Positions 21,461 to 33,935 of a DNA stretch of 64,000 bases are shown one piece after another; position 1 is the first letter of the stretch, and every line of letters begins with the position of its first letter. Source of the stretch: Ochromonas danica (taxonomy: Eukaryota > Sar > Chrysophyceae > Chromulinales > Chromulinaceae); NCBI GenBank assembly GCA_015146655.1, contig VKHL01000019.1, positions 186,001-250,000 on the forward strand. Direction: 5' to 3'. Position numbers and translations under genes: made by a program. The notes beneath the pieces are model-generated. The model was not told the DNA's origin and searched no databases. It saw nothing but the letters and a program-made list of their open reading frames with translations.

Positions 21461-24400
21461 TCAAAGGACGCGCTGCAGCTTGAGAGGTCCCGGCTCGAGC
21501 ACGATGGCATCCACAGTCGCACTTAGAGTCTTCACAGGCAGCGGCTTGAAAGCCTTCGATGAGGTTTCAAACTTGAGGAAAGACTTTACATTCGTGCCTC
21601 CCTCTCCAAGCTGTAAAGTGTCAGGGCCGCGGCCATAGATGCGCAGAAGGACTAGAGGTTGTTGTGGGTGCAGGACATAAAGGGCGCGAAAAGCTAATGC
21701 CTGTGCTTGTACGAAAAGACAAACGAACTGCCAAACACGCCCTTGCCATTCTGGATGGACTACGCAGTCCGTTCCCAGACGTAATTCACTACGAGGAGGA
21801 GAAGCACTGCTGGTGTAATAGTCCACAAGATCCAGTACCTCGCGGCGTCGATCTGCGGAGTGGCTGCCAGCCAGGCAAACATGAGTCAGTGCATTTTTTG
21901 TTTGAGCAGCGTTGGTCAGCTTGCTATTCCGACTTCCTTCGCCACCCCGCAAGGCAGAGCGAGAGGCTGGGCGAGCACTCGTGGTAGAACTTTCGTTGCC
22001 ATTGCTGCGAGGTATGCGGGCAGCGCTTTTGCTGCGAGAACGACTTGCGGTAGAATTATCTGAAGTAATTTCCCAGGCCATGGGTGTTTGTAGCTTCTCC
22101 TTCACCACCAGCTCATTCGGCGGCACTGCCGCACTAGCAGGCAAAGAGGCGATTCGTTGAGGAGAAGGTCGGTCAGCTTGCACAGGAGCGATGGGGACCG
22201 CTGCTGGGACAGCAACAGGAGAAAGCGAGGAAGATGCTGATGATGGAATAACACCTTGCTGCTGCTGCAATATTTGCAATGCTCGCTTGCCTATACGGAG
22301 ACGATATTGGTTTCTCCGATGAACGATTGATAGCGCATCTTGCTCGATTTGGTCTTGTAAACAATACAATTCATCAAGCAACGATTGATTATTAAAACCT
22401 GTCCCTGTTCTCGTCAAGCTATTGCCAAACGACGGCGCAGGTGGAGGTGGAAGCCCAAGGGATGCGATCGATCCAGAGGCATTGAGCTGGTTCGAAGATA
22501 ATGACATTCTCAAGCCTGAATGGTTAGGTGGAGGAGGAAATGAATCCTGCACAGGGCCAGAAACAGCCAGTAAGTCATCCAATAACGCTGCTGCTTCGCC
22601 ACCCATCCCTCGCACAGACTGTCTAGCCGCAGACTTGACAACACTCTCGTCAACAGACCGATACACACCAGCGGAACTCAAGGAGCGGACACTGGAGGAA
22701 GGCGGACGTGCTGCAGTGCTTTGGCCATCTTGAGCAGAACCCACGTTCTTCCCTCGTGGCGGGGAAGACTGCCAGCCATAAGTATCTTCCTCTTTATTCT
22801 CCACCCAATGCTGCGAAGAAGCTGTGGGATCCACGCGACCTGCTGAGGCTGCTGTCAGAGGTCTCGAAGTGCTTCCACTCGAGGAAGGCGGACGTGCAGC
22901 AATGCTTTGGCCTGTCCTCACGAAGCCCTCGCTCTCCATGGAGGCATTCTTATGGTCTGCTCCAACGTCTTCTCTTTCTTCGTCATTCACAGCTCCATAG
23001 TCCTTCCTCCCAACAACCTTCTCTGCTGTCTGATCCATATATCCCCAAGCCGAGCTCGAGCCCACCGCGCTCCTCGCCGTCGAAGGACGACTGCCTGCCC
23101 TCGTTAAATCCAAACCTACTGCGCCACCCAAATTGTCAATCTCTCTGCTCATGCTCATGCCAAGCAGGTTTCCTTCTCCGGCGGATTGGGGTCTCAACAC
23201 ATTTCTGTCAGCTGTGCGGCGCAAATCACTCGATCCAGACCCCGGGCCTTCCCTTCGCATCTCCATTTCAACCATGTCCTCAACTCCATCATGAGCAGAA
23301 CCCACGTTCTTCCCTCGTGGCGGGGAAGACTGCCAGCCATAAGTATCTTCCTCTTTATTCTCCACCCAATGCTGCGAAGAAGCTGTGGGATCCACGCGAC
23401 CTGCTGAGGCTGCTGTCAGAGGTCTCGAAGTGCTTCCACTCGAGGAAGGCGGACGTGCAGCAATGCTTTGGCCTGTCCTCACGAAGCCCTCGCTCTCCAT
23501 GGAGGCATTCTTATGGTCTGCTCCAACGTCTTCTCTTTCTTCGTCATTCACAGCTCCATAGTCCTTCCTCCCAACAACCTTCTCTGCTGTCTGATCCATA
23601 TATCCCCAAGCCGAGCTCGAGCCCACCGCGCTCCTCGCCGTCGAAGGACGACTGCCTGCCCTCGTTAAATCCAAACCTACTGCGCCACCCAAATTGTCAA
23701 TCTCTCTGCTCATGCTCATGCCAAGCAGGTTTCCTTCTCCGGCGGATTGGGGTCTCAACACATTTCTGTCAGCTGTGCGGCGCAAATCACTCGATCCAGA
23801 CCCCGGGCCTTCCCTTCGCATCTCCATTTCAACCATGTCCTCAACTCCATCATGAGCAGAACCCACGTTCTTCCCTCGTGGCGGGGAAGACTGCCAGCCA
23901 TAAGTATCTTCCTCTTTATTCTCCACCCAATGCTGCGAAGAAGCTGTGGGATCCACGCGACCTGCTGAGGCTGCTGTCAGAGGTCTCGAAGTGCTTCCAC
24001 TCGAGGAAGGCGGACGTGCAGCAATGCTTTGGCCTGTCCTCACGAAGCCCTCGCTCTCCATGGAGGCATTCTTATGGTCTGCTCCAACGTCTTCTCTTTC
24101 TTCGTCATTCACAGCTCCATAGTCCTTCCTCCCAACAACCTTCTCTGCTGTCTGATCCATATATCCCCAAGCCGAGCTCGAGCCCACCGCGCTCCTCGCC
24201 GTCGAAGGACGACTGCCTGCCCTCGTTAAATCCAAACCTACTGCGCCACCCAAATTGTCAATCTCTCTGCTCATGCTCATGCCAAGCAGGTTTCCTTCTC
24301 CGGCGGATTGGGGTCTCAACACATTTCTGTCAGCTGTGCGGCGCAAATCACTCGATCCAGACCCCGGCCTACTGGACCCCGGGCCTTCCCTTCGCATCTC

Positions 24401-27400
24401 CATTTCAACCATGTCCTCAACTCCATCATGAGCAGAACCCACGTTCTTCCCTCGTGGCGGGGAAGACTGCCAGCCATAAGTATCTTCCTCTTTATTCTCC
24501 ACCCAATGCTGCGAAGAAGCTGTGGGATCCACGCGACCTGCTGAGGCTGCTGTCAGAGGTCTCGAAGTGCTTCCACTCGAGGAAGGCGGACGTGCAGCAA
24601 TGCTTTGGCCTGTCCTCACGAAGCCCTCGCTCTCCATGGAGGCATTCTTATGGTCTGCTCCAACGTCTTCTCTTTCTTCGTCATTCACAGCTCCATAGTC
24701 CTTCCTCCCAACAACCTTCTCTGCTGTCTGATCCATATATCCCCAAGCCGAGCTCGAGCCCACCGCGCTCCTCGCCGTCGAAGGACGACTGCCTGCCCTC
24801 GTTAAATCCAAACCTACTGCGCCACCCAAATTGTCAATCTCTCTGCTCATGCTCATGCCAAGCAGGTTTCCTTCTCCGGCGGATTGGGGTCTCAACACAT
24901 TTCTGTCAGCTGTGCGGCGCAAATCACTCGATCCAGACCCCGGCCTACTGGACCCCGGGCCTTCCCTTCGCATCTCCATTTCAACCATGTCCTCAACTCC
25001 ATCATGAGCAGAACCCACGTTCTTCCCTCGTGGCGGGGAAGACTGCCAGCCATAAGTATCTTCCTCTTTATTCTCCACCCAATGCTGCGAAGAAGCTGTG
25101 GGATCCACGCGACCTGCTGAGGCTGCTGTCAGAGGTCTCGAAGTGCTTCCACTCGAGGAAGGCGGACGTGCAGCAATGCTTTGGCCTGTCCTCACGAAGC
25201 CCTCGCTCTCCATGGAGGCATTCTTATGGTCTGCTCCAACGTCTTCTCTTTCTTCGTCATTCACAGCTCCATAGTCCTTCCTCCCAACAACCTTCTCTGC
25301 TGTCTGATCCATATATCCCCAAGCCGAGCTCGAGCCCACCGCGCTCCTCGCCGTCGAAGGACGACTGCCTGCCCTCGTTAAATCCAAACCTACTGCGCCA
25401 CCCAAATTGTCAATCTCTCTGCTCATGCTCATGCCAAGCAGGTTTCCTTCTCCGGCGGATTGGGGTCTCAACACATTTCTGTCAGCTGTGCGGCGCAAAT
25501 CACTCGATCCAGACCCCGGCCTACTGGACCCCGGGCCTTCCCTTCGCATCTCCATTTCAACCATGTCCTCAACTCCATCATGAGCAGAACCCACGTTCTT
25601 CCCTCGTGGCGGGGAAGACTGCCAGCCATAAGTATCTTCCTCTTTATTCTCCACCCAATGCTGCGAAGAAGCTGTGGGATCCACGCGACCTGCTGAGGCT
25701 GCTGTCAGAGGTCTCGAAGTGCTTCCACTCGAGGAAGGCGGACGTGCAGCAATGCTTTGGCCTGTCCTCACGAAGCCCTCGCTCTCCATGGAGGCATTCT
25801 TATGGTCTGCTCCAACGTCTTCTCTTTCTTCGTCATTCACAGCTCCATAGTCCTTCCTCCCAACAACCTTCTCTGCTGTCTGATCCATATATCCCCAAGC
25901 CGAGCTCGAGCCCACCGCGCTCCTCGCCGTCGAAGGACGACTGCCTGCCCTCGTTAAATCCAAACCTACTGCGCCACCCAAATTGTCAATCTCTCTGCTC
26001 ATGCTCATGCCAAGCAGGTTTCCTTCTCCGGCGGATTGGGGTCTCAACACATTTCTGTCAGCTGTGCGGCGCAAATCACTCGATCCAGACCCCGGGCCTT
26101 CCCTTCGCATCTCCATTTCAACCATGTCCTCAACTCCATCATGAGCAGAACCCACGTTCTTCCCTCGTGGCGGGGAAGACTGCCAGCCATAAGTATCTTC
26201 CTCTTTATTCTCCACCCAATGCTGCGAAGAAGCTGTGGGATCCACGCGACCTGCTGAGGCTGCTGTCAGAGGTCTCGAAGTGCTTCCACTCGAGGAAGGC
26301 GGACGTGCAGCAATGCTTTGGCCTGTCCTCACGAAGCCCTCGCTCTCCATGGAGGCATTCTTATGGTCTGCTCCAACGTCTTCTCTTTCTTCGTCATTCA
26401 CAGCTCCATAGTCCTTCCTCCCAACAACCTTCTCTGCTGTCTGATCCATATATCCCCAAGCCGAGCTCGAGCCCACCGCGCTCCTCGCCGTCGAAGGACG
26501 ACTGCCTGCCCTCGTTAAATCCAAACCTACTGCGCCACCCAAATTGTCAATCTCTCTGCTCATGCTCATGCCAAGCAGGTTTCCTTCTTCTTTGTATTGA
26601 TATTGGCGGGTTTCCTGGGTAATTAGCTGATAGTGTTTGTTATCGTCTTTGTGTTGGGCTACCGTGGAGGATGAGACCGATGTGGACAAATTCATGTTTT
26701 CAAGAGCCTTTGTTACAGTCTTCGATTGAATTGCCTGCGAAAGATCGATTAAAATGATAAGGAACATGAAATATTGGAAAACATACCTTGTACGCACGCT
26801 GAACATATGCTAAGATATCTTCCTCTTCTTCGCGAGATGACATTAAGTCTGCCAGTAGGGACTTCGACAGCCCGCCAGTCGTTGCTCTCAGCACTGATTG
26901 CGATGGAAATCGTTGCTCGTCTCCCATTATAGAGTTTCGTAGTGTGGCTTCATCTCGAGCATCTGGGCCTCCCCGCAGCAGTAACTGGGAATCAACGCCC
27001 AGTGGACCATTCAGTTTTGATTGAGCTTGACGAGTGAGAGGAGCCCCAGGCGAAGCTACCACAGATGGCACAAGACGAACTCTGAGTGGGGAAGAAGGAG
27101 CAACAGCTAGTACCTTAGCCTCCATAAGAATGTCACTCAGTCGCCTTCTGATGGCTTGGATATTGCCCAAACTTTCTTCTTCTTGGGCAGCCTGCAAGAA
27201 GAAGATATGAGGCAACATCAAGGAGATAAACAAGACAATAGCAGGACTCTTACCGCCATAGCGCCTTGCAGCAAATCGACTTCCTCTCCGAACTCTTGCA
27301 ACAAGCACATGATGCTCGCGCCCTGAATACCTTTTGAGTCGCCATCGTCGCTCTTGTTGACCAAACTGGTTAACAGCTCCGCCAAAATAACAGAAAGCTG

Positions 27401-28049
27401 CGCAAAGGAGCTCTTCAGAGGCAGCTGATAGATGGTGGCGCTATTGCTGCGAGAAAACACAATGTTTCGAATGAGCATGGCAGTCATCGCTATTCACTAC
27501 TCAAAGTGACTCGTACCTCAAGACAATAGCAGTCATGTGGTCTCCATCTTCTTCGCGTTGCCGGTGAAATATGCAGTAGACACTTTTGATCTTGAGGAAG
27601 ACGAAGACGCGCAGTGTCGACAGGCTATTCAAAGAGGCTCGCTTTAGCTACTGTAGAAGGTTCTTGTTGGGTGAGGCAGGGAGCAGTGCAGATGAGATGT
27701 ACCTGGCAAGCACCTCTTCAAAGAGGCGCCCTATCCTGGCTAGCGCCGCGGATAAGAGATCTTCTAGAGTGAGACGACTGATACTGACCTCCACATCCAC
27801 GATGTGCAGTCTGTCTCCAAACTCGGAGAACTTTTGCAGGACGTAGAAGATTTGGTCGACAGACGCTAGGTCGTCCATCTTCAGCAGCGCCTTGTAGAGC
27901 ACGCCTTTGCTGACCAGCCCGGCGACGAATTCTTCCCGCCGCACAGCCTGCGGACTATTCGGAAGGAAAGAAGCGTACTGTAAGCATCCTATCAGACGCT
28001 CGCAAACGTCAGGAGGTCCAGTGAAGACGTTTGGAACTTCATAGAGCAT
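21461..28049 (-). CDS. Large protein with a homogenised 187/192-residue tandem repeat
   Basis: Five exons (28049-27652, 27582-27517, 27446-27254, 27191-26787, 26734-21461) give about 2111 residues. Residues 1-350 are a helical, non-repetitive region without a family I know. Then come six full and one partial repeat of 187 or 192 residues. Each unit begins GNLLGMSMSREIDNLGG and contains SRPSTARSAVGSSSAWGYMD, SRPLTAAS and RPQSAGE, Ser/Pro/Thr motifs common in ciliary and microtubule-associated proteins of protists. Longer units carry an additional SRPGS. The C-terminal roughly 400 residues have a coiled stretch (LLDELYCLQDQIEQDALSIV), poly-Gln, and a compact last domain (VWQFVCLFVQAQALAFRALY ... 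LVLLRIYGRGPDTLQLGEGG). Function unknown. The exon 1 to exon 2 junction (GTAGCT donor) is the least certain. Confidence 0.75.
22732..26588. repeat. Tandem array, units of 561 or 576 bases, about 6.9 copies
   Basis: Matching points recur at 22907, 23468, 24029, 24605, 25181, 25757 and 26318, so successive spacings are 561, 561, 576, 576, 576 and 561. The 15-base difference is a tandem copy of CCCCGGCCTACTGGA within the unit (for example near 24362). By eye the units are otherwise essentially identical. All spacings are multiples of three, and the array lies wholly in the last exon of the 2111-residue protein. Confidence 0.97.
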
Positions 28050-28230
28050 GGCACTTTTCCTCTCAGCAAGGCAAAATCAAATACCACTAGACTATGGACT
28101 ACCAAATCAAACATCATTAGCTAACCCCAACATGCCGCCCAAACCGCCAAACCGCCAAATCTGGGTGGTAACTTAACTGTCAGTCAAACGAAACCTCCAC
28201 CTGCCCAATTGACTGCCCAATTGAAAGAAG

Positions 28231-31200
28231 ATGATTGCGTTGCTTATTTGGTTGAGCTATTATCTGCTCGTGGAGGCTAGTGGCAAGAATAAAGAATACA
28301 AGTATTGCAATGGTAGAGGGTATCGCGATGCCTATGGCCTTTGTCGATGTTCGGCGAACTATTTCGGCCAAGCCTGTGAATACAGTGAGCGGCCCATACC
28401 TCGGCCTGTCTTCCTACTCCTCTCACAGTCTTACTGGTATTTCATAGAGAGCTGTCCATTTGGAAAGTCCTGGCTGTCTGCGCCTGTGGAGGATGGCGTG
28501 CGAAACTCTCCCCTCGTGCCCTGCAGTAACATGGTGAGTGAGCACATCTAGTCCACACTGCTGTAGTGAAGGAGGTGGTTAACGCTCTGTGAAGGGGTTT
28601 TGTAATATTCATACTGGTTTGTGCGAGTGCCGCAATGGCTTCGAGGGTCGAGCTTGTGAGCGCATGGCCTGTCCCTCCACTGCCGTGAACAATCTCACTC
28701 TGCCGTGCTCGGGCCACGGCACCTGCTTGACCATGCGCGATGCTGGCCGATCCTTTAACGGGCTGTAAGAAGCATATCTAGTTCCTGTGCGGCCAGCAAG
28801 GAACTAACTTTGTGTGGTGGTCTATTAGGAATCTTGTGCGAGCTCCTCTGGAGTACGGCAACTGGGAAGCAGATCGAGTCCAAGGGTGTTATTGCGACTA
28901 TGGCTACGAAGGATATGATTGTTCGAGGTTATCGTGCCCCAAAGGCCGTGATCCCAGCGTCGTGTCCACCCCATATGATACAGGTAAAGCCAACGTTTTC
29001 ATCCAGTCAAGCGCCAACTGTTGTAAAGTGGTTGTCAATTTGAATGTAGAGGAGGTTTTTGTATTGCAATGCCAAGGTTCAGAAGGCTATTTCGCCCTCC
29101 AGTTTCTTGGCGAGTACACTGATCCCATCCCCTTCGATGCGGATCCTGCCTATTTGATTCTCACACTACAGACCATCCTTCACTCTCGCTTGCTCGACAA
29201 TGCGGTCAACATTCGCATGCCCATTAATCCAGTCACTGGATTACCTCAACTTTGTATTTCGGACGCTGTTGTTAGCACAAAGATAAGCTTCGATGGCGCA
29301 GACTTCGGCGACTGGCCGCCTATTCGAGTGTTGCGCAACACTTCCTCCTCCCTTCTATGGGGAACTGACAGCGAACGACAACTCGCGCTGTTTGGTAGCA
29401 CTTCTCAGGCAGTTTTGCGAATGTCGACTCAGCACTTCTTGAGATGCCCACAGTGTTCGCATTGCTCGGGCAAGGTCTACTTCTCCTACGAGGGCGTCGA
29501 TGTCTCTGGCGGCGTCAACATTTCGTCTAGTGGAGCGACTAGCGCTATCAGAAATGCTATTCTTGATGTTTATGCTCTTCAACAAGCACAGTGGGCGTCT
29601 CTCAATGTGAGTGTTTCGTATAGTTTGGAAGATCGAATCTGCAGTAGCACGGGAAGCAATTTGATCACCATCGAAGTGGTTAGCGACTTCGGGAATCTTC
29701 CCTTCCTTTCCCTTATTGACGGTTCGGATGGTTCGGCCAATTTATCGTTTACAACTAATGGTGGTAATTCTTCGGTGTATGAATGCTCCCGACAAGGAAG
29801 CTGTGATTACACTACTGGTCTCTGCACGTGTGCCTCTTCCTTCGTGGCTAGCGGATTGACTCTAAAAAATCCCGATCTACAAGGCATCAGTAACGCTGGT
29901 GGAGGATTCCTTTACCGTTCACTCTCAGGGGATGGTCGTGGTGACATAGGCAGTCGTGGTGACTGCGGCTATATAGACACTTCCGTGCGAGCTTGCTTCG
30001 ACACACAAGACCTGCCAGTTTGCTCTGGGCATGGCATCTGTGCTAATCGCACTTCTGGCTCAGGCTATGAATGTCAATGCTTTGACGGCTGGTATGGGCT
30101 TACTTGTGCTGTAGGAGACTGCCCCAAAGGCCGCGCCTGGTTTGACGAGCCATTCTCCTCTAAAGCTGCGCATCGTCCTGTGGAATGCAGTAACGCTGGT
30201 GTTTGTAATCGCGATACGGGGCTTTGCTCTTGTCAAACGGGATTCGCTGGAGCTGCTTGTGAAATTTTCGACTGTCCACGCTCTGGGGCTTCACCTTGCA
30301 GCGGTCATGGCAACTGCCTCAGTATTCGCAGCTTCTTTGCCCAATATGATTACTCATACGGCAATGCCAGCACCGACGCTTGGACATGGGACATTGATAG
30401 CAGCACCTGGGATGCTGAGAGATGGTTTGTCTGTTCTTGCTCCGCGCAAGTTGGCATACTGGACAGTGCAGATCTTCTCCATCCTTCCTCGGGACCTAGG
30501 TGAGCTTCCGCTTTGCCCCAACTCATCATATGACCATCTCACCTTTATTGCATCATAGAGGGACTGTGAGTGGGTTTGCATCACCTTCGGCGCCACTTCC
30601 TGGCTTCTTTAATTATGATTGCGCTGGCAGGAACTGTCCATTGGGACACGACACTCGTCCCTACCATCCTGACACTCAATTCGAAGAGCAACGTGTGGTG
30701 TGCGCCAAGAGTCAGTTCAATCACACCGACGGATTCTATTTTGAGCTTTTCGGAAGCTTTTCCTTACCCATTCCCACATGGGCGCCAATTGGATGGATCA
30801 AACGAGCCTTGGAGCACAATGGGCACATCGGCAATGTGACGATTTACTTGCCGAATGCGGATATCGACAACATTCACACCGCTTGTAGCTTAGATGTGAA
30901 TCAGACCCACGGAGGCTTCGTCGTGAGATTCGTGACAGAACTTGGTACATTGCCCATGCTCCGCGCGGTTCCGTTGACCTTTGATACTTTCTCCATGGCT
31001 GGAAAACGCGGTAAATCGGTGCATGCAGGTGCAGACCGCTTGGTATATACAGGCACGTCGTCACTCCCCGAGGCAGAAGATGTATCCATATTCTCTCTGC
31101 AGCGCGGATATGCTGTTTTGAGCGAGTGTAGTGGGGCTGCTCTGGGATACTGTGATCGTATACACGGTTACTGTCTCTGCAATCACCCGCGAATCTCTTC

Positions 31201-31300
31201 GGACGGAGAGACAGGTCCTGGGGGTCGCGGAGATTGCAGCTACTTCCCTCCTAACCCTCCCCACAATGATACCATGCATATTTTTGGTCTATACAAATAG
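28231..31300 (+). CDS. Secreted EGF-like/tenascin-type cysteine-rich protein
   Basis: Five exons (28231-28384, 28448-28533, 28595-28764, 28829-30499, 30559-31300) give 940 residues in one frame. A signal peptide (MIALLIWLSYYLLVEASG) is followed by EGF-like modules rich in paired cysteines: NGRGYRDAYGLCRCSANYFG, GFCNIHTGLCECRNGFEG, VCNRDTGLCSCQTGFAGAAC, GHGICANRTSGSGYECQCF. Between them are two long beta-rich segments with N-glycosylation sequons (NVSVSY, NHTDG, NVTIY). This is the layout of tenascin-like surface proteins found widely in oomycetes and algae; no transmembrane segment is obvious at the C-terminus, so it is probably secreted or wall-associated. It is divergent from the repeat protein, whose start lies 181 bases away. 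Confidence 0.85.
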
Positions 31301-31373
31301 CGGTAGAAAGTGAAGATGACCAGGAGGAGGCTTAACAAGTTGTAATTGCGAAAGTGTAAAATGTTCTCACCTC

Positions 31374-33935
31374 TCACTGACAAAGAGGCATACCAAAGCA
31401 ACGCCGAAAGTGCTGCAATTCCTCTTTACGCTGCGCAAGGAAGGACGGACTAAGGAGATTGCGTAATGAACTGTGGTTGCTGAGGAAAGAGAGCAAGATC
31501 TCATGCTCCGCAGGTTGAATTGGATCACTGTCGATCTCGTTTAGTTCCATAAGATGCGTACTCTCTGAAGCGAGCGGATCATCATCGATCGGATGGAGAG
31601 GCTGGACAGAGAAGTAGCTTGTGACACAATTATTTCGATCAAGCAGGAGTAGAGAGTGTTGCGGGCATGTAGCAGTCAACGCATAAATCTGTCTGGTCTC
31701 TTCGCTATCGTTTTTCTTCTTCAGCACAATACTGTGTCTGCCATAACGAAGGAACAGATCTTGGCCCAGTGACAATATAGTGTGAACCTCTTGTTTCTTT
31801 AATTGCACAGCCTGCAATGCTTTCACACAGGGCGGCCAGCTGGAAAGAGAAGGAGATGCAGGCACCACGAGTGGCTCCCATCGAACGTAGGGTTCCCAGC
31901 TAATCGAGGAGGCAAAGCAACCGCGAGGCTGAAAGACGCGGCGCACAGCTCGTTGTGATTGGGACTGCCTCGGAAAGGCAAAGATTCCTCCTTCGCTACT
32001 TTGTTGTGAGCTGTAATTAAAGGTCTGTTTACTTACCAAATCACGTCCCAAAAGCTCGGAAAGGTGGGTCCAGTAGCTTGAAGGGTCTGACCCAGGAGAT
32101 GGAGGAGGAGTCACAGATCTACTGCTTGGACTGAGAGCTGCACTTTCCATGGAGGACTCAAGGCAGGCACTTGAGGCCTCAGGATGACAAGGACGACAAA
32201 ACAATCCTTCTTCTTCTTCAGGATCCTTCTCTTTGGGCGGAGACGTCATCCAGGCTGGAAGCGTGAGATTTCTCCCTCTCCCTCTCCCTCTACCAGCAAC
32301 TGGCTGCCCAACTTCTTCACCATTTCTTTCTCCAAACATCTGTGAACTTGTGTAAGGCTCAACCAAACCTTCACCATAACCAGATATACGAGAAGATGTT
32401 GAATGTTCATATTGGTTGTCTCTAAGTTGCTTCTCCTCTACTCTTTCAGATTCTGTCAACCACGCAGGAAGCGTTCGTAGCTTCCCTCGCCCGCGGCCCA
32501 GAGAACTGGATCCGCTCACGTTGACATTGTCTCGAATAGGTGAGTCCAAACGGTGAAGCGAGCTATCATAGTCATATGGATCGCTATCATACCACTGCGT
32601 TCCATTTGCAAGACATTCATCAAACTCAGCACGATGACCTTCAGATGTAAAACTGGGTTCCTCGTATTCGAGGGAATGTTCATATGATGGATCAATCTGT
32701 GCGACCTCTGCACTAACTACTTCCCTTTCCTCCTCCTCTGCTCCCCCAGAAACACCGCCTTTGTCGCTAATTTCTCTGTCGTTCTCTTTGCAACAATTGT
32801 TTTGATTCGTCAGACTCTCAATCGAGTTCGTCGGGGCAGTATCCGCGGCTTTCATCGTATCGGGAAGGCGCTTGGATCGGAATCGCGCCAGAAATTCTCT
32901 TGTGCTAATGCGTTCTTTCGATCCAGATAGCACCTTATCTCCTCCTCCTCCACTTCTTACTCCTCCCATTCCTAGTGAAGTGCTATTTCCAATGGAACCT
33001 GATCCATCCATACCACCCATCTCATCCCGTAGTTGCGGTTGCTGATTGTCTGTGCTGAATGTCGGAGTATCATTTGAAATGATCACGAGTTCTTCCTTTC
33101 TGTGCAACTCATCTTGCACAACATCTCCACCGTCTTCGATCGTTGTTCCATCGAAGCATTTGTCAGGAAGACATTCACCGTTTGTTCCTCTTATCTCTTC
33201 ATTTAACCCCCGCTGTGGACTCTCAGCTGATGGAAGAGGAACGTCTAAGTCCATTGGATAAGTGTCTTCTGCAGACAATTGGACCTCCTCAGACAGTTGT
33301 GGAGAAGCCAAAGGCACAGCTGGAGCAGTTGTTGTGGTTGTGTTATCTATGGCAGTAGAAGTGACAGCTAAATCAAGCTCACCAACACAGTCAACACCCT
33401 CATTACCATGGTCTGCCTCTTTATCTAGGGAGAGACTCCGATGTCTCCTACTGCTGTGCTCGCCGTTGTGCTTCTTGTGCTTCTTCTTGGAGGGCTTTGC
33501 CAGCTGCACCTCCTTCTCCATTGCTGGCTCCTCCTCCTCCTCCTGCTGCTGCCCGCCTTGCACAGCATTGGGACGTTCGTTTCCATCTGAATAATACGAT
33601 GCATCGATCTCCCAATATGGCTCCAAGCTGCGATCTCGTCGTATGGTGTAGATTAGGTCGATGTCGTCCACATGGAAGAAGAACTGCCCATGAGCCTGAG
33701 CCCCCGCGACACGTTCCACTAAGATTGTCTTACAAGACCGCAAAGGGACATGCAGAGATCCATCCTGGAAGTAGCTCTCACCCACTCGTTCCACCACATT
33801 TTGTTCCCTCTCCTCTAGCTGAGACTCAAAATTGACCAGGAAACCTTCTGATGTGGAACTGTCTGTTTCTGGGCAAAACCCTGTAGAAGCAGCTGCTTGT
33901 TCAAGTAGCCTACGATACCGTTTACGAAGAAGCAT
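31374..33935 (-). CDS. Low-complexity protein with two RG-rich LPAW motifs
   Basis: One uninterrupted frame of 853 residues. The first 110 residues and the last 250 look ordered (ESYFQDGSLHVPLRSCKTIL; DLFLRYGRHSIVLKKK), while the middle is acidic and Ser-rich with a Lys/His patch (KPSKKKHKKHNGEHSSRRHR). Two short blocks repeat: GRGRGKLRTLPAWLTESE and GRGRGRGRNLTLPAWMTSPP. Arg-Gly stretches next to a Pro-Ala-Trp core suggest a linear docking motif for RNA-binding or splicing factors, but that is inference. No catalytic signature is seen. The gene is convergent with the EGF protein, 73 bases between the stops. Confidence 0.7.
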   Translation of the reverse strand: MLLRKRYRRLLEQAAASTGFCPETDSSTSEGFLVNFESQLEEREQNVVERVGESYFQDGSLHVPLRSCKTILVERVAGAQAHGQFFFHVDDIDLIYTIRRDRSLEPYWEIDASYYSDGNERPNAVQGGQQQEEEEEPAMEKEVQLAKPSKKKHKKHNGEHSSRRHRSLSLDKEADHGNEGVDCVGELDLAVTSTAIDNTTTTTAPAVPLASPQLSEEVQLSAEDTYPMDLDVPLPSAESPQRGLNEEIRGTNGECLPDKCFDGTTIEDGGDVVQDELHRKEELVIISNDTPTFSTDNQQPQLRDEMGGMDGSGSIGNSTSLGMGGVRSGGGGDKVLSGSKERISTREFLARFRSKRLPDTMKAADTAPTNSIESLTNQNNCCKENDREISDKGGVSGGAEEEEREVVSAEVAQIDPSYEHSLEYEEPSFTSEGHRAEFDECLANGTQWYDSDPYDYDSSLHRLDSPIRDNVNVSGSSSLGRGRGKLRTLPAWLTESERVEEKQLRDNQYEHSTSSRISGYGEGLVEPYTSSQMFGERNGEEVGQPVAGRGRGRGRNLTLPAWMTSPPKEKDPEEEEGLFCRPCHPEASSACLESSMESAALSPSSRSVTPPPSPGSDPSSYWTHLSELLGRDLVSKQTFNYSSQQSSEGGIFAFPRQSQSQRAVRRVFQPRGCFASSISWEPYVRWEPLVVPASPSLSSWPPCVKALQAVQLKKQEVHTILSLGQDLFLRYGRHSIVLKKKNDSEETRQIYALTATCPQHSLLLLDRNNCVTSYFSVQPLHPIDDDPLASESTHLMELNEIDSDPIQPAEHEILLSFLSNHSSLRNLLSPSFLAQRKEELQHFRRCFGMPLCQ

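Noticed and set aside
22732-26588. Repeat array as CRISPR or satellite DNA
   Set aside because: Units are over 560 bases with no spacers, always multiples of three, and continue a long coding frame.
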